A stretch of 64,000 nucleotides of DNA. It comes from Symbiodinium natans (Eukaryota > Sar > Dinophyceae > Suessiales > Symbiodiniaceae). This document shows, one piece after another, positions 1 to 11,783 of the stretch. Location of the stretch: NCBI GenBank assembly GCA_905221605.1, contig CAJNDS010002124.1:780921-844920 (forward strand), in the 5' to 3' direction. Made by a program: the position numbers and the translations under genes. Below the pieces are notes generated by a model. The model saw only the letters and a list, made by a program, of their open reading frames with translations. It was not told the origin of the DNA and did no database searches. Each line of letters begins with the position of its first letter. The first letter of the stretch is position 1.

Positions 1-217
1 ATTGTTGTATAACCCCTGAGACCGCAAAGGGCCAGTAAGACCCACCCCCAAAGAAAACAACACATAACAGAAGCATTAGTTACCAGTTACGAGGTGAACG
101 ATATAAATCGGCCTAAGCCACAACCTTCAAACGTATTGCCTCAACTTACCCTCAACCCTGTAAGCTCAGAAGTTCACCTAAGCTCTAAGCCCTAAATCCT
201 AAACCCTAAACCCTGAG

Positions 218-271
218 GTGAATGTCTCTGGCTGCGACCTGGGCGCCCCCGCGGTACGACTTCTCTGCGAG
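218..271 (+). CDS. LRR exon 1 of the window
   Basis: Eighteen codons, phase 0 to 0, reading VNVSGCDLGAPAVRLLCE. The acceptor is CTGAG|GTG after a CCCTAAA run and the donor is GC. The 8-bp sequence TGCGAGGC occurs both at this donor and at the next acceptor (793), so the junction could slide within it. The CDLG...LLCE pattern is a ribonuclease-inhibitor repeat half. Confidence 0.8.
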
Positions 272-487
272 GCGGCCCTGAATCACCCCAGGGCCTCAGG
301 GCTCACAGCTTCAGGGTAGGGTTTGAGTCTGGGGTTTAGGGTTTAGGTTTTAGGGTTTAGGGTTTAGGGCGCCTTATTTTTGTTGGGGTGCAGGGTTCAG
401 GGTCCCTAGGCCCCCCCAAACCCCACGCTGAGGCAAACCGCTGCCCTGCAGCCACCCGAAACCCCACACCTGAAGCGCATAAGCCTA

Positions 488-591
488 AGGGTCCATGTAC
501 CTAAATAGGGAATACATGGGCCTTAAAGTATCTCCTATTTAGGGACTTTAGGGCCCAAGTACATAATAATGAAGTACATGGACCCTTAGGG
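488..591. mobile_element. Foldback element, AGGGTCCATGTAC arms
   Basis: AGGGTCCATGTACCT at the left pairs with AAGTACATGGACCCT at the right. Lies in the first intron of the window. Confidence 0.8.
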
Positions 592-792
592 TAAGCCTAG
601 ACCTACCTTGGGGGCCACATGATCCCTAAAGAGTTGGGGTCATGTACCCTGGCATATGAACCATAAACTCTTTCACGGGTTTCGTTTGCTCCACCAGGTC
701 ATGAAGCCTTCGCAAACCTAAAACCCAAACCCTACATCCTGCCGAAGTACACAATGCACCCTAATTGGCCCTGTCCTTGCAGCTTGTGCGAG

Positions 793-824
793 GCTTTGCA
801 ACAGGACGAGCTCCGTGAACTTCA
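793..824 (+). CDS. LRR exon 2
   Basis: Thirty-two bases reading ALQQDELREL plus two bases of a split codon, phase 0 to 2. Acceptor GCGAG|G, donor CA|GTGCCG. It completes the LCEAL helix of the previous exon and opens the next LxxLxL strand. TTTAGGG repeats begin within 30 bases of the donor. Confidence 0.8.
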
Positions 825-1348
825 GTGCCGTGGCGTGGAAGAGTTTCTAGGGTTTAGGGTTCAGGGTTTTGGGTTTCGGGCTACAGGGTTCACAGGGTTT
901 AGTTTAGGGTTGATTGTTTGGGGTTGGGGTTGGGGTTTTAGGTTTCTTGAAGACCAAAATGCCCGAAGAGGTGCGGGTTCATAGCTTGAAGGCTCAGGAA
1001 ATCAGCAAGTAGCTTGCAAGGAGCAGGGATTATAAGAACCCTGCGTTGAGATTTATCCTGTAGCCGTAACCTAACTAAATTTTACGTGTCGTAACAAAGT
1101 CATCCAAAAGGCAGTTGAGGGTTTAGGTTTGCGGTTTAGGGTTTAGGGTTTAGGTTTTAAGATTCAGGGTTGAGGTTGCAGGTTTTCGGGGTTTGGGGCT
1201 GGCTGGAGGTCAGCCTGGTTGACGCAAGCCCTGAAGGTTCTCCATACTTCCCAATGAGACGGCCATGTAGTTCAGGGTTTAGGGTTTTAGGGGTTTAGGG
1301 TTTAGGGGTTGGAGTTTGGGGTTTCCTTGTTCCCCACAGCCGCTAAAG

Positions 1349-1385
1349 GCTAAGCAACAACGCCCTCGGTGTCGAGGGTGCGGAG
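1349..1385 (+). CDS. LRR exon 3
   Basis: Thirty-seven bases, phase 2 to 0, reading QLSNNALGVEGAE after the split glutamine. SNNALG is the asparagine ladder position of an LRR. Acceptor AAAG|G, donor GTGTTA. The intron before it is an exception: its 3' end carries TTTAGGG rather than CCCTAAA. Confidence 0.8.
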
Positions 1386-2164
1386 GTGTTAGCCTGCCAC
1401 TCAGACTGGGTATAGGGTTTAGGGTTTAGGGTTTCGGGTTTAGGGTTTCGGGTTTAGGGTTTAGGGTAGTGTTTAGGGTTTAGGGTTTTGTCGTTGTCGA
1501 TTTTCCAAGGAGGTGTGATCACTCGCTCTGAGCCCAGAACTGCTTTGAGGCCTGAACCCTAAATTTTCGTATTCGCACATACATTCCCCGAGAATACACC
1601 TTTTGCTGTGACGTTCGTCAGGAATGCATTCAAATAGAGCATACACACGCAAAAGTTTATAGGAGTATCAGAGCATAAAAATGTCAACATATCAGTGCAT
1701 AAATATATACATATGCAAATACACACATGCATATCAATATATGTAAGCATCCGAATATGGGAACGGTATGTTCCTTGACAAGAATTTTTGATGTGATAGA
1801 GATTCGAGGACATAACGTGTGTGTATGCTTTGTTTTTTGTTGGCTGTTATTGGATTCTGCTGGTTTTGGGGGGGCATTGCACATTCATGTTGTCTTCCTT
1901 CAGGCTCATAGAGGCCCCGGAGCCTTACATTATCAAGCCTTGAGGCACATCCTTAGACGAGCCTCAAGAAAATGATCGCCCGCAACATCTTCCAGCCCTC
2001 GCCCGCTCAAAACCTCCCCCCTCAAAACCAGAACGTATTGTCAAACCTGTAACGACACGAAAGCCCCTGGACGCCAAGCTGCCTCAACCCCAAACCTACA
2101 CGCCGTGAACCCTACAAGCCCTAGCGCCTCAACCCTAGCTCCCCCCTAACCCTAAACCCTATGC

Positions 2165-2395
2165 CCAAAACCTTGTAAACCTTATAAACCTTATAAACCC
2201 TATAAACCCTGTAAACCCTATAAACCCTATAACCCCCATAAACCCTATAAACCCTATAAAACCTCAACCCTATAAACCTTCTAAACCCTATAAACCCCAA
2301 AATCCTATAAACCCTGTAAGCCCTATAAACCCTATAAACCCTATAAACCCTATAAACCCTATAAACCCTGCAAACCCTGTAAACCCTAGACCAAC
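2165..2395 (-). repeat. CCCTATAAA nonamer variant array
   Basis: Tandem nonamer CCCTATAAA (with CCCTGTAAA) in place of CCCTAAA, forming the 3' arm of intron 1386-2404. Locally homogenised variant. Confidence 0.9.
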
Positions 2396-2404
2396 AACTC
2401 CCAG

Positions 2405-2471
2405 GGGCGGTTCCTGCCCTCCGCGCCCGCCTTGGAGCGCGTGGCCCTGGGAAGCGCCACGCTGGGCGACG
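2405..2471 (+). CDS. LRR exon 4
   Basis: Sixty-seven bases, phase 0 to 1, containing PALERVALGSATLGD (LxxVxLxxxxLGD). Acceptor CCCAG|G, donor GC. GGCGCG is present both at this donor and at the next acceptor at 3166, a six-base direct repeat across the intron. CCCTATAAA-type repeats precede the exon and TTTAGGG repeats follow it. Confidence 0.85.
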
Positions 2472-3165
2472 GCGCGCTCTATAGGGTTGGGGGTTTAGGG
2501 TTTGGGTTTAGGGTTTAGGGTTTAGGGTTTAGGGTTTAGGGTTTAGGTTTAAGGTTTAGGATTTAGGGTTTGGGGTTTGGGGTTTAGGGTTTAGGGTTTA
2601 GGGTTTTGGGTTTTTTGGGGTGTACTAGTAGATTTAGGGTTGGGGTGCAGGGTTTTAGGGTTGGCGGTTTGGGGTTTGGGGTTTGGGGTCTAGGATCTAG
2701 GGTTAGGGGTTTAGGGTTTGGGGGGTTTTCGGTTTAGGGCTAAAGGCTAGCGGCTAGGTGCTTTTTTAGGGCCCCTTATCGGATTCTTGCAAGACCTACA
2801 AACAAAGAGGTTAGTGTCCTCATGGTGGATTGAAACACCAAGCCGGAAACGCTGGAACTCGAAACCCGAATTCAACCCAAGATGCTAAACCCTAATCCGA
2901 AAACTCGGCCCGAAAGCCTTAAAACCCCAAATCCTAAGCCCTATACCCCCTGCACGCAGCCCCACCTAAACCCGAAACCCCAGACCCGAAACCCCAAACC
3001 CGAAACCCCAAACCCTAAACCCCAAACCCGACACCCGAGACCCTAAACCCCTGGAAACCCCTAGCCCTAAACCCGAAACCCCAGACCCTACACCCTAAAC
3101 CCTAGCCCTAAACCCGAAACCCTAAACCCTAGCCCTAAACCCTAAGCCCGAAACCCTTTTCGCAG

Positions 3166-3233
3166 GCGCGGAAGCGTTGGCTCCGTGGCTGTCCGCGGCG
3201 CCGGCCCTGGTGGCGACCAACCTCCGCTGCAAT
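3166..3233 (+). CDS. LRR exon 5
   Basis: Sixty-eight bases, phase 1 to 0, reading AEALAPWLSAAPAL then ATNLRCN. Acceptor CGCAG|G, donor GAGCCC (GA type). CCCTAAA runs end just upstream and a long TTTAGGG run starts eight bases after the exon end. Confidence 0.85.
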
Positions 3234-4215
3234 GAGCCCTGGTAGGGTTTAGGGTTTAGGGTTTAGGGTTTAGGGTTTAGGGTTTAGGGTTTAGGGTTTA
3301 GGGTTTGGGGTTTGGGGTTTGGGGTTTGGGTTTAGGGTTTTCAGGGTTTGGGGTTTAGGGTTTCGGGTTTTCAGGGTTTGGGGTTTAGGGTTTAGGGTCT
3401 AGGGCTTAGGCTTGGGGCTAATGGTTGGATAAGTGTTTTTGTGGGTTTAGTGGCCTTTGAAGGTTTTAAGGGCCTTTGGGGTTTTCAGGGTTGGGAGAGA
3501 TTGCTGCAGGACAAGAAATCAAACCACACGAACCTCTTGACCTTGAACCTTCACCTTGGCAGCCCAAACCCTCAGCCCTAAATCCCTACCACCGAAGCCT
3601 TAAGCCTTTACGCCCTACATCCCTAAACCCTAAACCCTAAACCCTAAATCCCTCTAGACCTTAAACCCGCCTGCCCTCACTTCGGTTGGGGTAGTATAAA
3701 GGGGAACATCCCAATGACAACCCCGCATGTTTGGTGCACCCTAAGTGTCCCAAGTGCTCCCAGCGACCCTCCGTAAGCCTCAGCGTTTTCAGTGCTCCAA
3801 GTGAACCAATCCTAGGACGCGGAGTAGGCCCAGATTTGTTTTTTTTAAGGGGTTGGTGTTCCCTTACAATCCCCTTAAAACCAGAAAGGGTGCCCTTCTT
3901 ATCATTTCTTCCTTGGCCACAGAAAGGATCAACGAAAAGACCCTCCGACCCAGACTGCCCCCCAATGCACACATTGAAGCGGGGCCACCGTATTCGATGA
4001 GGAAGGGTCTAGGGTTTAGGGTTTAGGGTTTAGGGTTTAGGGTTTAGGGTTTAGGGTTTAGGGTTTAGGGTAAGGCCCTTCGGGCTAGAATACCCTACGC
4101 AGCATCCTTGCATGCGGGAACCTTCAACTTGATTTCCAGAAAGCTTCGATACGCCCCTGTCTGCGCCAAAATGTTTCGGACCTTTGCGATTGTGAAATTT
4201 GGCTTGGCTGAAGCC

Positions 4216-4460
4216 TAAACCCTAAACCCGAACCCTAAACCCTAAACCCTAAACCCTAAACCCTAAACCCTAAACCCTAACCCCTAAACCCTAAACCCTA
4301 AACCCTAAACCCTAAGCCCTATACTCTGAGCCCTAAACCCTAAACCCTAAACCCTAAACCCTAAACCCTAAACCCTAAACCCTAAACCCTAAACCCTAAA
4401 CCCTAAACCCTAAACCCTAAACCCTAAACCCTAAACCCTAAACCCTAAACCCTAAACCCT
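4216..4460 (-). repeat. (CCCTAAA)n array, 3' arm of intron 3234-4527
   Basis: About 33 near-perfect heptamers with one short interruption near 4317-4335. The matching 5' arm of the same intron is (TTTAGGG)n at 3243-3400, with another block at 4008-4072. Confidence 0.95.
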
Positions 4461-4527
4461 AACCCTAAACCCTAGATCCAAACCCTAAACCCAAACCCTA
4501 AATCCTGAACCCCAAAACAACACCGAG

Positions 4528-4590
4528 GGCATCTCGGCGGCCGTTTGCGCGCGTCTGCTGGAGGCTGCCGCGAAGAATCTTAGCCTCGAG
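4528..4590 (+). CDS. LRR exon 6
   Basis: Twenty-one codons, phase 0, reading GISAAVCARLLEAAAKNL then SLE. It continues NxI from the previous exon (RCN|GIS). Acceptor CGAG|G; donor GAGCGA (GA type). The upstream flank is the longest pure CCCTAAA array in this gene (4216-4460). Confidence 0.85.
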
Positions 4591-5110
4591 GAGCGATGGG
4601 GGGGCTTCAGGGTCTTCAAGGTTGAAGAGGGGTTTAGGGTTTAGAGTTTAGGGTTCAGGGTTTAGGGTTTCGGGTTTAGGATTTAGGGTTTAGGGTTTAG
4701 GATTCAGGGTTTAGAGGGCCATATGCCTTGATTAAGGCTTTGCGTGGGCTTAGTTTGGGCTTACGAAGGCCTTGTTTGAGGAATAGGGGACCCTCCCTTT
4801 ACACTCCCCTGGCTCCTATGACACGGAGTCTCGGAATGTAGGGTTTAGGCTTATCTCAAATTAAGTTTCATCGGGATGTTAAGGGTTGAGTGCATGTCTG
4901 AACTGAATTCATAGGGTTGAGGAAATTTTGAGAATTAGGGTGGGTTTCTGGTTTTTCCCGAACTACACGGACTTCTGACTATCATATGACGAAGCTGTAA
5001 ACCGCAACCCTGTAACAGTCATTCCTAAGCACTAAACGCTTTCAACCCCACCTTAAACCCCAAAGCCGAAACCCTAACCCTGAACCCTAGATCCCAGTTC
5101 TAATTCAAAG

Positions 5111-5157
5111 GAGTTCTCTCTGGCGGCCAACGACGCCTCAGCAGAAACCTTGGAGAG
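5111..5157 (+). CDS. LRR exon 7
   Basis: Forty-seven bases, phase 0 to 2, reading EFSLAANDASAETLE plus two bases. The join LSLE|EFSLAAND restores the LxxFxLxxN strand. Acceptor AAAG|G, donor GCAGCC. GGAG is shared by the previous donor and this acceptor. Confidence 0.75.
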
Positions 5158-5854
5158 GCAGCCCTCGAGGGATAGGACTTCAACCGGTAAACCCGAACAA
5201 AAACAACGGAAGCCGACTTAGGGTTTAGGGTTTAGGGTTTAGGTTCAGGGTTTAGGGTTTAGGGTTTAGGGTTTAGAGTTATAAGGATCCTAACTTAGGT
5301 TATAAGTCCCTTAACTTTAGGTTCGTATGGTAGGGGGGGGGGGGGGGGGGGCCCGCCGTAGGGGTTTCGGATGTAGGGTTTAGGATTAAGGGGACCCTGC
5401 TACCTGAAGGCGGGTTGGTGAGCATGTTCAGCACAAGTTTTCCAATTCTGTTGGGGTTCAAGGTTGAGGGTTTAGGGCTTAGCGTGTAGTGCAGGGTTTC
5501 GGGGTTTTCGGACAGGCGTCGGAGAAACTTCCTGTTACAAGAGCAAGTGATACCCCAAGATCTAAACCCTAAACCTCGGCCCCAAGTAGGCCTTCACCCA
5601 TCGTGTAGTTCTGGTGTGTGGTATAGGGTTTCGCGTTTAGGGTTTGGGGTTTTAGGGTTTAGTGGAGTTTGGCGGCGTCAAGGGTCATTGCAGACATTGA
5701 GCGAATGCTAAACCCTAAACCGCGGAAACCTATAAACTCTAAAGCGTAAACTCCCCTGCACCCCAAACCCCTAAACCCTGTGAACCCTAACCCCGAGCCC
5801 CAAACCCTACGCCGAACAAGGGGTGTTATGACTCCGAGCTCCCCCTGTGATCAG

Positions 5855-5925
5855 GGTGGAGTCTGCCATGGTTGAGCATCTTGTCCCGCATCACTGGCGC
5901 TTCCTGGTGGATGTGGGAGCTAGCA
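5855..5925 (+). CDS. LRR exon 8
   Basis: Seventy-one bases, phase 2 to 1, containing VESAMVEHLVPHHWRFL then VDVGAS. Acceptor TCAG|G. The donor GATCAG is followed directly by GGTTTAGGG, so the intron arm starts at the splice site. The exact 3' end is the least certain in the chain, because a GA donor at 5917 also keeps the frame. Confidence 0.65.
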
Positions 5926-6939
5926 GATCAGGGTTTAGGGCCGAACAGGGGGATGAGGGTCTGCAGGGGTTTGGGGGGTTTAGGGGTTTAGGTGTTCAGG
6001 GTACAGTTACTTCGGGCTTGCGGGGTTCCATGTCTCCACCTTAGAATCCCCAGTAAGTTGCCGGGGGGTGCGGAACTGTTGGTCCAATTCGGTTGGAGCA
6101 ATTAGGGCCTCAGGGTTTTTGGGTCAGGCGGGTATTGACATGGTTTGCATTTCCTTCGGTCATAGGGGGGTTTCCGAATATTAAGGGTACCTTCTTGGGG
6201 TGTTCATTATAAGGGAATCCTGCCAATTAGGGGTCCATATTAGGGGTGCCATATTTTCGCAAACTCCTATATTCAGTGTGGTATCCTACGGCCTTAGGGT
6301 TTAAACAGTAAGGTTTTGCAGTTGATGCAAACTGACGTAAATGACGTTTCGAAGAATAGCTCGGCTCACCATCTCACCACTAAACCCTGCCTGGGACCCT
6401 AAATACCTATAGTTTTATGGGTTCTACCTAACAAAATTAAGGGGTAGTTACTACTAGCCTGTGGGTAAATAGAGTTCCAGGAAGGCCCAAAGCCCGATCT
6501 TTGAGATCTTTGCGACGGGACCAGCTCATCTGAGGCACATGCTTGCAAAGTGCGCAGCCTCGTCGAGCAAGTGCGATCTCAAACACAGAGGATGGGGGCC
6601 CCCAAGCCTCTAATTCCTATAAACCACAAACATCGAGCCCTAGACCCTCATGACCCCCAAACCCTACAAGCACAAGCACGTTTTGGGTCTAGATCTGCAA
6701 AAGAGCCGAGAAAGGGTGAGGAAGGAAGGGCCACTTCTACATAGAAGTCCCAACAATGGCATTCCTTCACTACAATCTTGTGGATGGCATTCTCGTTCAT
6801 AAAGTTTAGCGCCCAACCCCAAACCTTATAAACCAACAAACCCCCAAAAAACTAGCCCCTCAAAACAATCCCAAACCCCCAAACCCCCAGACCCCCAGAC
6901 CCCTCAAACCCTCAAACCCCAAAAGCCTTGAAGCCGCAG

Positions 6940-6994
6940 GAATCTCCGATGTGGGTGCCCGCGTGATAGCCCAGGAACTCCGCCAAAAGACGGA
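6940..6994 (+). CDS. LRR exon 9
   Basis: Fifty-five bases, phase 1 to 2, reading ISDVGARVIAQELRQKT. Acceptor CGCAG|G, donor GTTGTG. ISDVGAR..AQEL is a strong ribonuclease-inhibitor-type match. The following intron lacks a TTTAGGG 5' arm but has the CCCTAAA 3' arm. Confidence 0.85.
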
Positions 6995-7441
6995 GTTGTG
7001 GCTTGGCAGCGGTACCTCAGAGACTCCAATTGAAGGCTCAGGTGAAAGGGTTCTGCTAGCTCCGGAATCCGGAATCCTGTACCCGGACTCTCATCCTCCC
7101 TGCTCCCTAACCGCCGCAAACCCTACATGCCCCGTAAGTACCCTAAACACCTACTGTACCTAAGTATAGCTTAAACACCCGTAATATCCGAAGTCCTAGC
7201 AACCTAGACAAATGAACCCTAAACTCCTAAACTCCCAAACACTACGCCCCCGAACCCTCAACCCCTTCACCCTAAACCCTTGAACCTCTCCCAAACCCTG
7301 AAACCCATACACCCTGTGAAACCCTAAACTCAACTCCCCAACCCCAAACCCGAAGCCCTAAACCCCTAAACTCCAAAACCCCTAACCCCTCAAACCCTAA
7401 ACCCTAAACCCTACACCCCCGAACCCCTCAAACCCTCCGAG

Positions 7442-7478
7442 GCTCTCCCTAGACCTACGAGGCAACAACCTGAGCGAG
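7442..7478 (+). CDS. LRR exon 10
   Basis: Thirty-seven bases, phase 2 to 0. Joined to exon 9 it reads KTELSLDLRGNNLSE, an exact LxLxLxxNxL strand. Acceptor CCGAG|G, donor GCACGG. Next comes an 882-bp intron that opens into TTTAGGG-type repeats and closes with (CCCTAAA)n. Confidence 0.9.
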
Positions 7479-7555
7479 GCACGGCTGCCTCACGCAAACC
7501 CACTTGGAGACTCCCATGTCCGTTAATACTTAGTGGTTCAAATTGAGGGTAGGGT

Positions 7556-7796
7556 TGGGGTTTAGGGTTTAGGGTTTAGGGTGTAGGGTGTAGGGTGTAG
7601 GGTTTAGGGTTTAGGGTTTAGGGTTTAGGGTGTAGGGTGTAGGGTGTAGAGTTTAGGGTTAGGGTTTAGGGTTAGGGTTTAGGGTTTAGGGTTTAGGGTT
7701 TAGGGTTTAGGGGTTAGGGTTTAGGGTTTAGGGTTTAGGGTTTAGGGTTTAGGGTTTAGGGTTTAGGGTTTAGGGTTTAGGGTTTAGGGTTTAGGG
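7556..7796 (+). repeat. (TTTAGGG)n array, 5' arm of intron 7479-8360
   Basis: Over 30 heptamers with TGTAGGG and TTAGGG variants. The same intron closes with (CCCTAAA)n at 8225-8350, so the two ends are complementary over more than 100 bases. Confidence 0.95.
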
Positions 7797-8224
7797 CGAC
7801 ACCCAGCTTTTCAACTTTCTGCCTCTTACAAGGTAGTCTTCGTCCGAAAGGTTGACCTTTTTTTGCCCCGTGGGTATTTGGGAAGTACGTTAATTGAGGA
7901 CTTATCTTCAAGTTCGGGTTTGGGGCTTAGGGCTTAGGGTCTTAGGGTTTTAGGGTTTAGGGTTTATGTTCCTTAAGAGGACGAATCTTCAAGTTAAGGT
8001 TTGGGGCTTCGGGTTGCAGGAGTATCTCAATACAGGATTAACTTTTCTTGAAGCCAGCTGGGTCGAAGTCAGTATGGCAAACCCTACCTGAACCCTAAGC
8101 CCGAAACCACAAACCCTAATCCCTGAAGCCCAAACCCGAAAAATCCTGAACCCCAATCCCCAAACACCACAACACCCCCAAGACCCCTAAAGGGTGGACT
8201 CCGTTACTAGAAAAAACAACCCAA

Positions 8225-8350
8225 ACCCCTAAACCCTAAACCCTAAACCCTAAACCCTAAACCCTAAACCCTAAACCCTAAACCCTAAACCCTAAACCCT
8301 AAACCCTAAACCCTAAACCCTAAACCCTAAACCCTAAACCCTAAACCCTG
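8225..8350 (-). repeat. (CCCTAAA)n array, 3' arm of intron 7479-8360
   Basis: About 17 perfect heptamers ending 11 bases before the acceptor of LRR exon 11. Confidence 0.95.
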
Positions 8351-8360
8351 CCCCCTGAAG

Positions 8361-8417
8361 GATGGCATCCTGGCCCTCCGCGACGCCGTGGCCGCGCAGC
8401 CGGGTCGACTCACCGAG
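8361..8417 (+). CDS. LRR exon 11
   Basis: Nineteen codons, phase 0, reading DGILALRDAVAAQPGRLTE. Acceptor TGAAG|G directly after a CCCTAAA array; donor GTGTTC. It follows exon 10 as NNLSE|DGILALRDAV, in correct repeat register. Confidence 0.9.
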
Positions 8418-8443
8418 GTGTTCAGGGCCAAAGAAGCCCTCCA

Positions 8444-8690
8444 GTTTAGGGTTTAGGGTTTAGGGTTTAGGGTTTAGGGTTTAGGGTTTAGGGTTTAGGG
8501 TTTAGGGTTTAGGGTCTAGGGTCTGGGGTCTAGGGTTTAGGGTATAGGGTTTAGGGTTTAGGGTTTAGGGTTTAGGGTTTAGGGTCTAGGGTCTAGGGTC
8601 TAGGGTCTAGGGTTTAGGGTTTAGGGTTTAGGGTTTAGGGTTTAGGGTGTAGGGTTTAGGGTTTAGGGTTTAGGGTTTAGGGTCTGGGGT
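8444..8690 (+). repeat. (TTTAGGG)n array, 5' arm of intron 8418-10062
   Basis: More than 30 heptamers with runs of the variant TCTAGGG, starting 26 bases after the donor of LRR exon 11. Confidence 0.95.
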
Positions 8691-10062
8691 GTTCGGGTTT
8701 AGGGTTGAGGGCTTGGGGTTTAGGTTTTAGAGTATGGGGTTTAGGGTTGAGGGTATAGGGTTCCGGTTTCAGGCTGTAGGGGTCAGGGTTTCGGGTTTAG
8801 GCTTCAGGGTGTCTGGTTTAGGGTTTAGGGTTTAGGGCTTTCAGGCTCCATTTAGGGTTTGGGTTCGGAGTTAGGCTTGACTCGGACATCATTGCTTGGG
8901 GTACTTTATTGTGCACTTGTCCACCCCTACTTTCTGAAGCTCTTTGAGACCTTCAGTAGAAGTTTCGGGCTTAGGCTTCAGGGCTTGGCGTTCTTGGAGC
9001 ATTTAACGATTGAGGCATGGCCCGTAGAGCATGGGCTTAGAGGGCTCCAGCTTTCTGGCGTTTAGGGGCTGTGAAGTTGGTGGTTTGAAAGTTTTGTTGG
9101 GGGCTTGGGGTATCGGAGTTTGGTTTGGTCGCTTGAGGTTTGGGGTTGGGGGAGTTTTTTGTTTTGGGGGCGTGTTGGTGTTTTGGGTTTTGGGCGGTCT
9201 CGCGGCTTCAGAATTTCAGTCGGGGTCGGAGTTTAGTTTTTGGGGCTTGGGGTTTAAGGATTGCGTGTCTGAACCAAGCCCTAAACCCTAGAAACCGCAA
9301 ACCCTGAACCCCACGCGAAACCGCATACAACACCCTCCACGGAGGCGTCGGGACAGAAACTCTTGGGTAGATATGGGGAAATTGTTTTTATTATTGGTTC
9401 CTGCTGTAGGGGTTCAGGGTCTTAGGGTTCAGGGTTACTAGGCTCCGTGTTAGCAGAACAGGATCCTTAAAGGGAACCCTTGTAGACCTCAGAAGAACAA
9501 AGCACTAGGTGCTCCTGTCCGAGACAACACCTGCTTCGAAGCGCTTGGCCGGGCGCCTTCGCAAAGTCGAGGTGTTTTGGGGTTGCGGGTTGAGGGTTTA
9601 GGGTTGAGAGTTTCGGGTTTCGGGTTTAGGGTGTTTAAGGTTTAAGGTTGAGAGTTTCGGGTTTAGGGCTTATGGTTTGGAGTTTTGGGTTTAGGACGCC
9701 CGGGAGTACCCACCTTCCCTCTGTAATTGTAAACCTAAGCCCTAAGACCTCAAATATCTTAATCGAACTAAGAGTTTAGGGCTTAATTATAGGGTTTAGG
9801 GTTTAGGGTTTAGGGTTTAGGGTTTAGGGCACACGAAGCCTCGATACACAGGCGATTGGCCGCCACCGCTCTTGCTGCCGCCCCCCACGCCGCGGCACGT
9901 GCAGCAGCGGAACGAGGCTACTGTGCGGATCTTGCTTACTTGCGGGATTGAGAGGTTTATGGGACCCTAAACTCTAAACCCTAAACCCCAAACCCTAAAC
10001 CCTAAACCCTAAACCCTAAACCCTAAACCCTAAACCCTAAACTCAAATGTATGTTGTCGAAG

Positions 10063-10145
10063 CTGGGCCTGAAAGCACTGGTTTCTGGAGAATCGGATAG
10101 GCACGAAGATGCCTATGTCACCGGGCACGTTCTTGCCAAAAGCTG
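10063..10145 (+). CDS. LRR exon 12
   Basis: Eighty-three bases, phase 0 to 2, beginning LGLKALVSGES and ending GHVLAKS plus two bases. Acceptor CGAAG|C (the only one not AG|G), donor GTTGGT followed by TTTAGGG repeats. The intron before it is 1645 bp with both arms. Confidence 0.8.
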
Positions 10146-10282
10146 GTTGGTCCAGGGTTTAGGGTTTAGGGTTTAGGGTTTAGGGTTTAGGGTTTAGGGT
10201 TTAGGGTTTAGGGTTTAGGGTTTAGGTTCCAGGGTTTAGGGTTTAAGGTTTAGAGAAAATGGATAATTCTCTATGTTAGGGC

Positions 10283-10347
10283 CCGTTTTTGGGGTCCCAT
10301 GTATAGCACGGCACTGTACAATAAGGACCCCCAAAAAGGGGACCCTA
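10283..10347. mobile_element. Small foldback with GGTCCC/GGGACC arms
   Basis: GGGCCCGTTTTTGGGGTCCC at the left and GGACCCCCAAAAAGGGGACCC at the right. Partial relative near 26485-26520. Confidence 0.65.
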
Positions 10348-11740
10348 ATTAAGAGAACTGCACTTGTCTAAGGTTCGTCTGTCTGTGTTTGCGCAAGGCA
10401 TAAGAAATTCAAGGGTTCCAAAGGGAGAGGGGTTCAAGAGGGGTAGGTGCCCAGGGAACCTAAGGGAAGCTAGGGAGTAGTGGGGAGTATTCGGGAACCT
10501 TGGGTTACGTACCCCCCTTGAACCATCCTACACCACCCTAAACCCTAAACCCTAAACCCTAAACCCTAAACCCTAAACCCTAAACCCTAAACCCTAAACC
10601 CTAAGAACCCGACAACGGCACTGGTCTTTGGTGGGTTGGGCTTTGGACTCTCGCTCGTCATGTTCGATTTTAAGTGGTCGCCTTGCCAACCCCAAACCAA
10701 AAAGCACAAATGGCTGGAGCTGATAAACCCTAAAGCCCAAATCCTAAACCCTACTTATTGTAAGTTGCCTAAGAATCCTACAAGGGGCTTTTACTATAAT
10801 AACCTACCAACAATGTAGGGCTGTGGCGTGTTCTTTAAGTCGCCAGCAGCGAGTGATCCGCTGCGTACTTTAGAGTTTAGGGTTTAGGGTTTAAGGCTAG
10901 GGTTTAGGGTTTGGGGTTTAGGGTCTGTAGGGTTTAGGGTTTAGAGTTTAGGGTTTAGGGTTTAGTATGAGGTTTGGGAGATGAGGGCCTGGAGGAGCTC
11001 TGCCCATTGCTGCCACACAGACGCACCCAGAACTCGGGTTGAGGGTTTAGGGTTTAGGGTTTCGGGTTTCGGGTTTCAGGTTTCGGGTTTCGGGTTAAGG
11101 GTTCTCGGTTCAGGGTTTAGGGTTAGGGTTCAGGGTTTAGGGTTTAGGGTTCAGGGTTTGGGGTTTAGGGAGCTGTTTAGCAAGTTAAGAGGTTTCAAGG
11201 CCTACAAGGGGGGCCCGCCTTACTATACAAACCGGGTCCTTATAACTCTACTTCCCAGTAGGCCTCCTTAAACTCCCAACCCTTCAAACCTCAAATAATC
11301 CGCAACTGCCGCTTTTCGGTGCTAGTTTGTTCGGGGAGTTGGGTTTCAAGGGGTCCCACAATGGCACTCGTGGCCCTGAACGCTGCAATCCGACACCCAA
11401 AACCCTGACACCTGAACCCTAAACCCTAAACCCTAAACCCTAAACCCTGCACCCTAAACCTAAAATCTGAACCCAAACCCTAAAACTTGAACCCGACACC
11501 GGTACGATACACGTAAAACCTTGGCCTCAAACCCTTCGACCCTGAACGATGAACACCGAACCGGAGACGCCAAAACCCTAAACCCCAAACCCCTAACCCC
11601 CCGAAACTCTCTAAACCCTAAACTCTAACCCCTAAACCCTAACCCTAAACCCCAAACCCCTAACCCCATAAACCCTAAACCCTATGCGCTGAACCCTAAA
11701 CCCTAAACCCTAAACCCTAAACCCTAGAGACTCAGCTCAG

Positions 11741-11783
11741 GCCCATGCTGGGGCCTTTGTGCACACTTGGCTTGCAGCACAAC
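11741..11783 (+). CDS. LRR exon 13
   Basis: Forty-three bases, phase 2 to 0, reading PMLGPLCTLGLQHN after a split tryptophan codon. LxTLxLQHN is the LRR strand. Acceptor CTCAG|G, donor GTCTCC. Confidence 0.85.

Noticed and set aside
9866-9952. GC-rich Ala-rich frame RLAATALAAAPHAAARAAAE
   Set aside because: It lies inside intron 8418-10062, does not fit between LRR exons 11 and 12, and has its flanking heptamers in the wrong order. It could be an alternative exon but there is no support.
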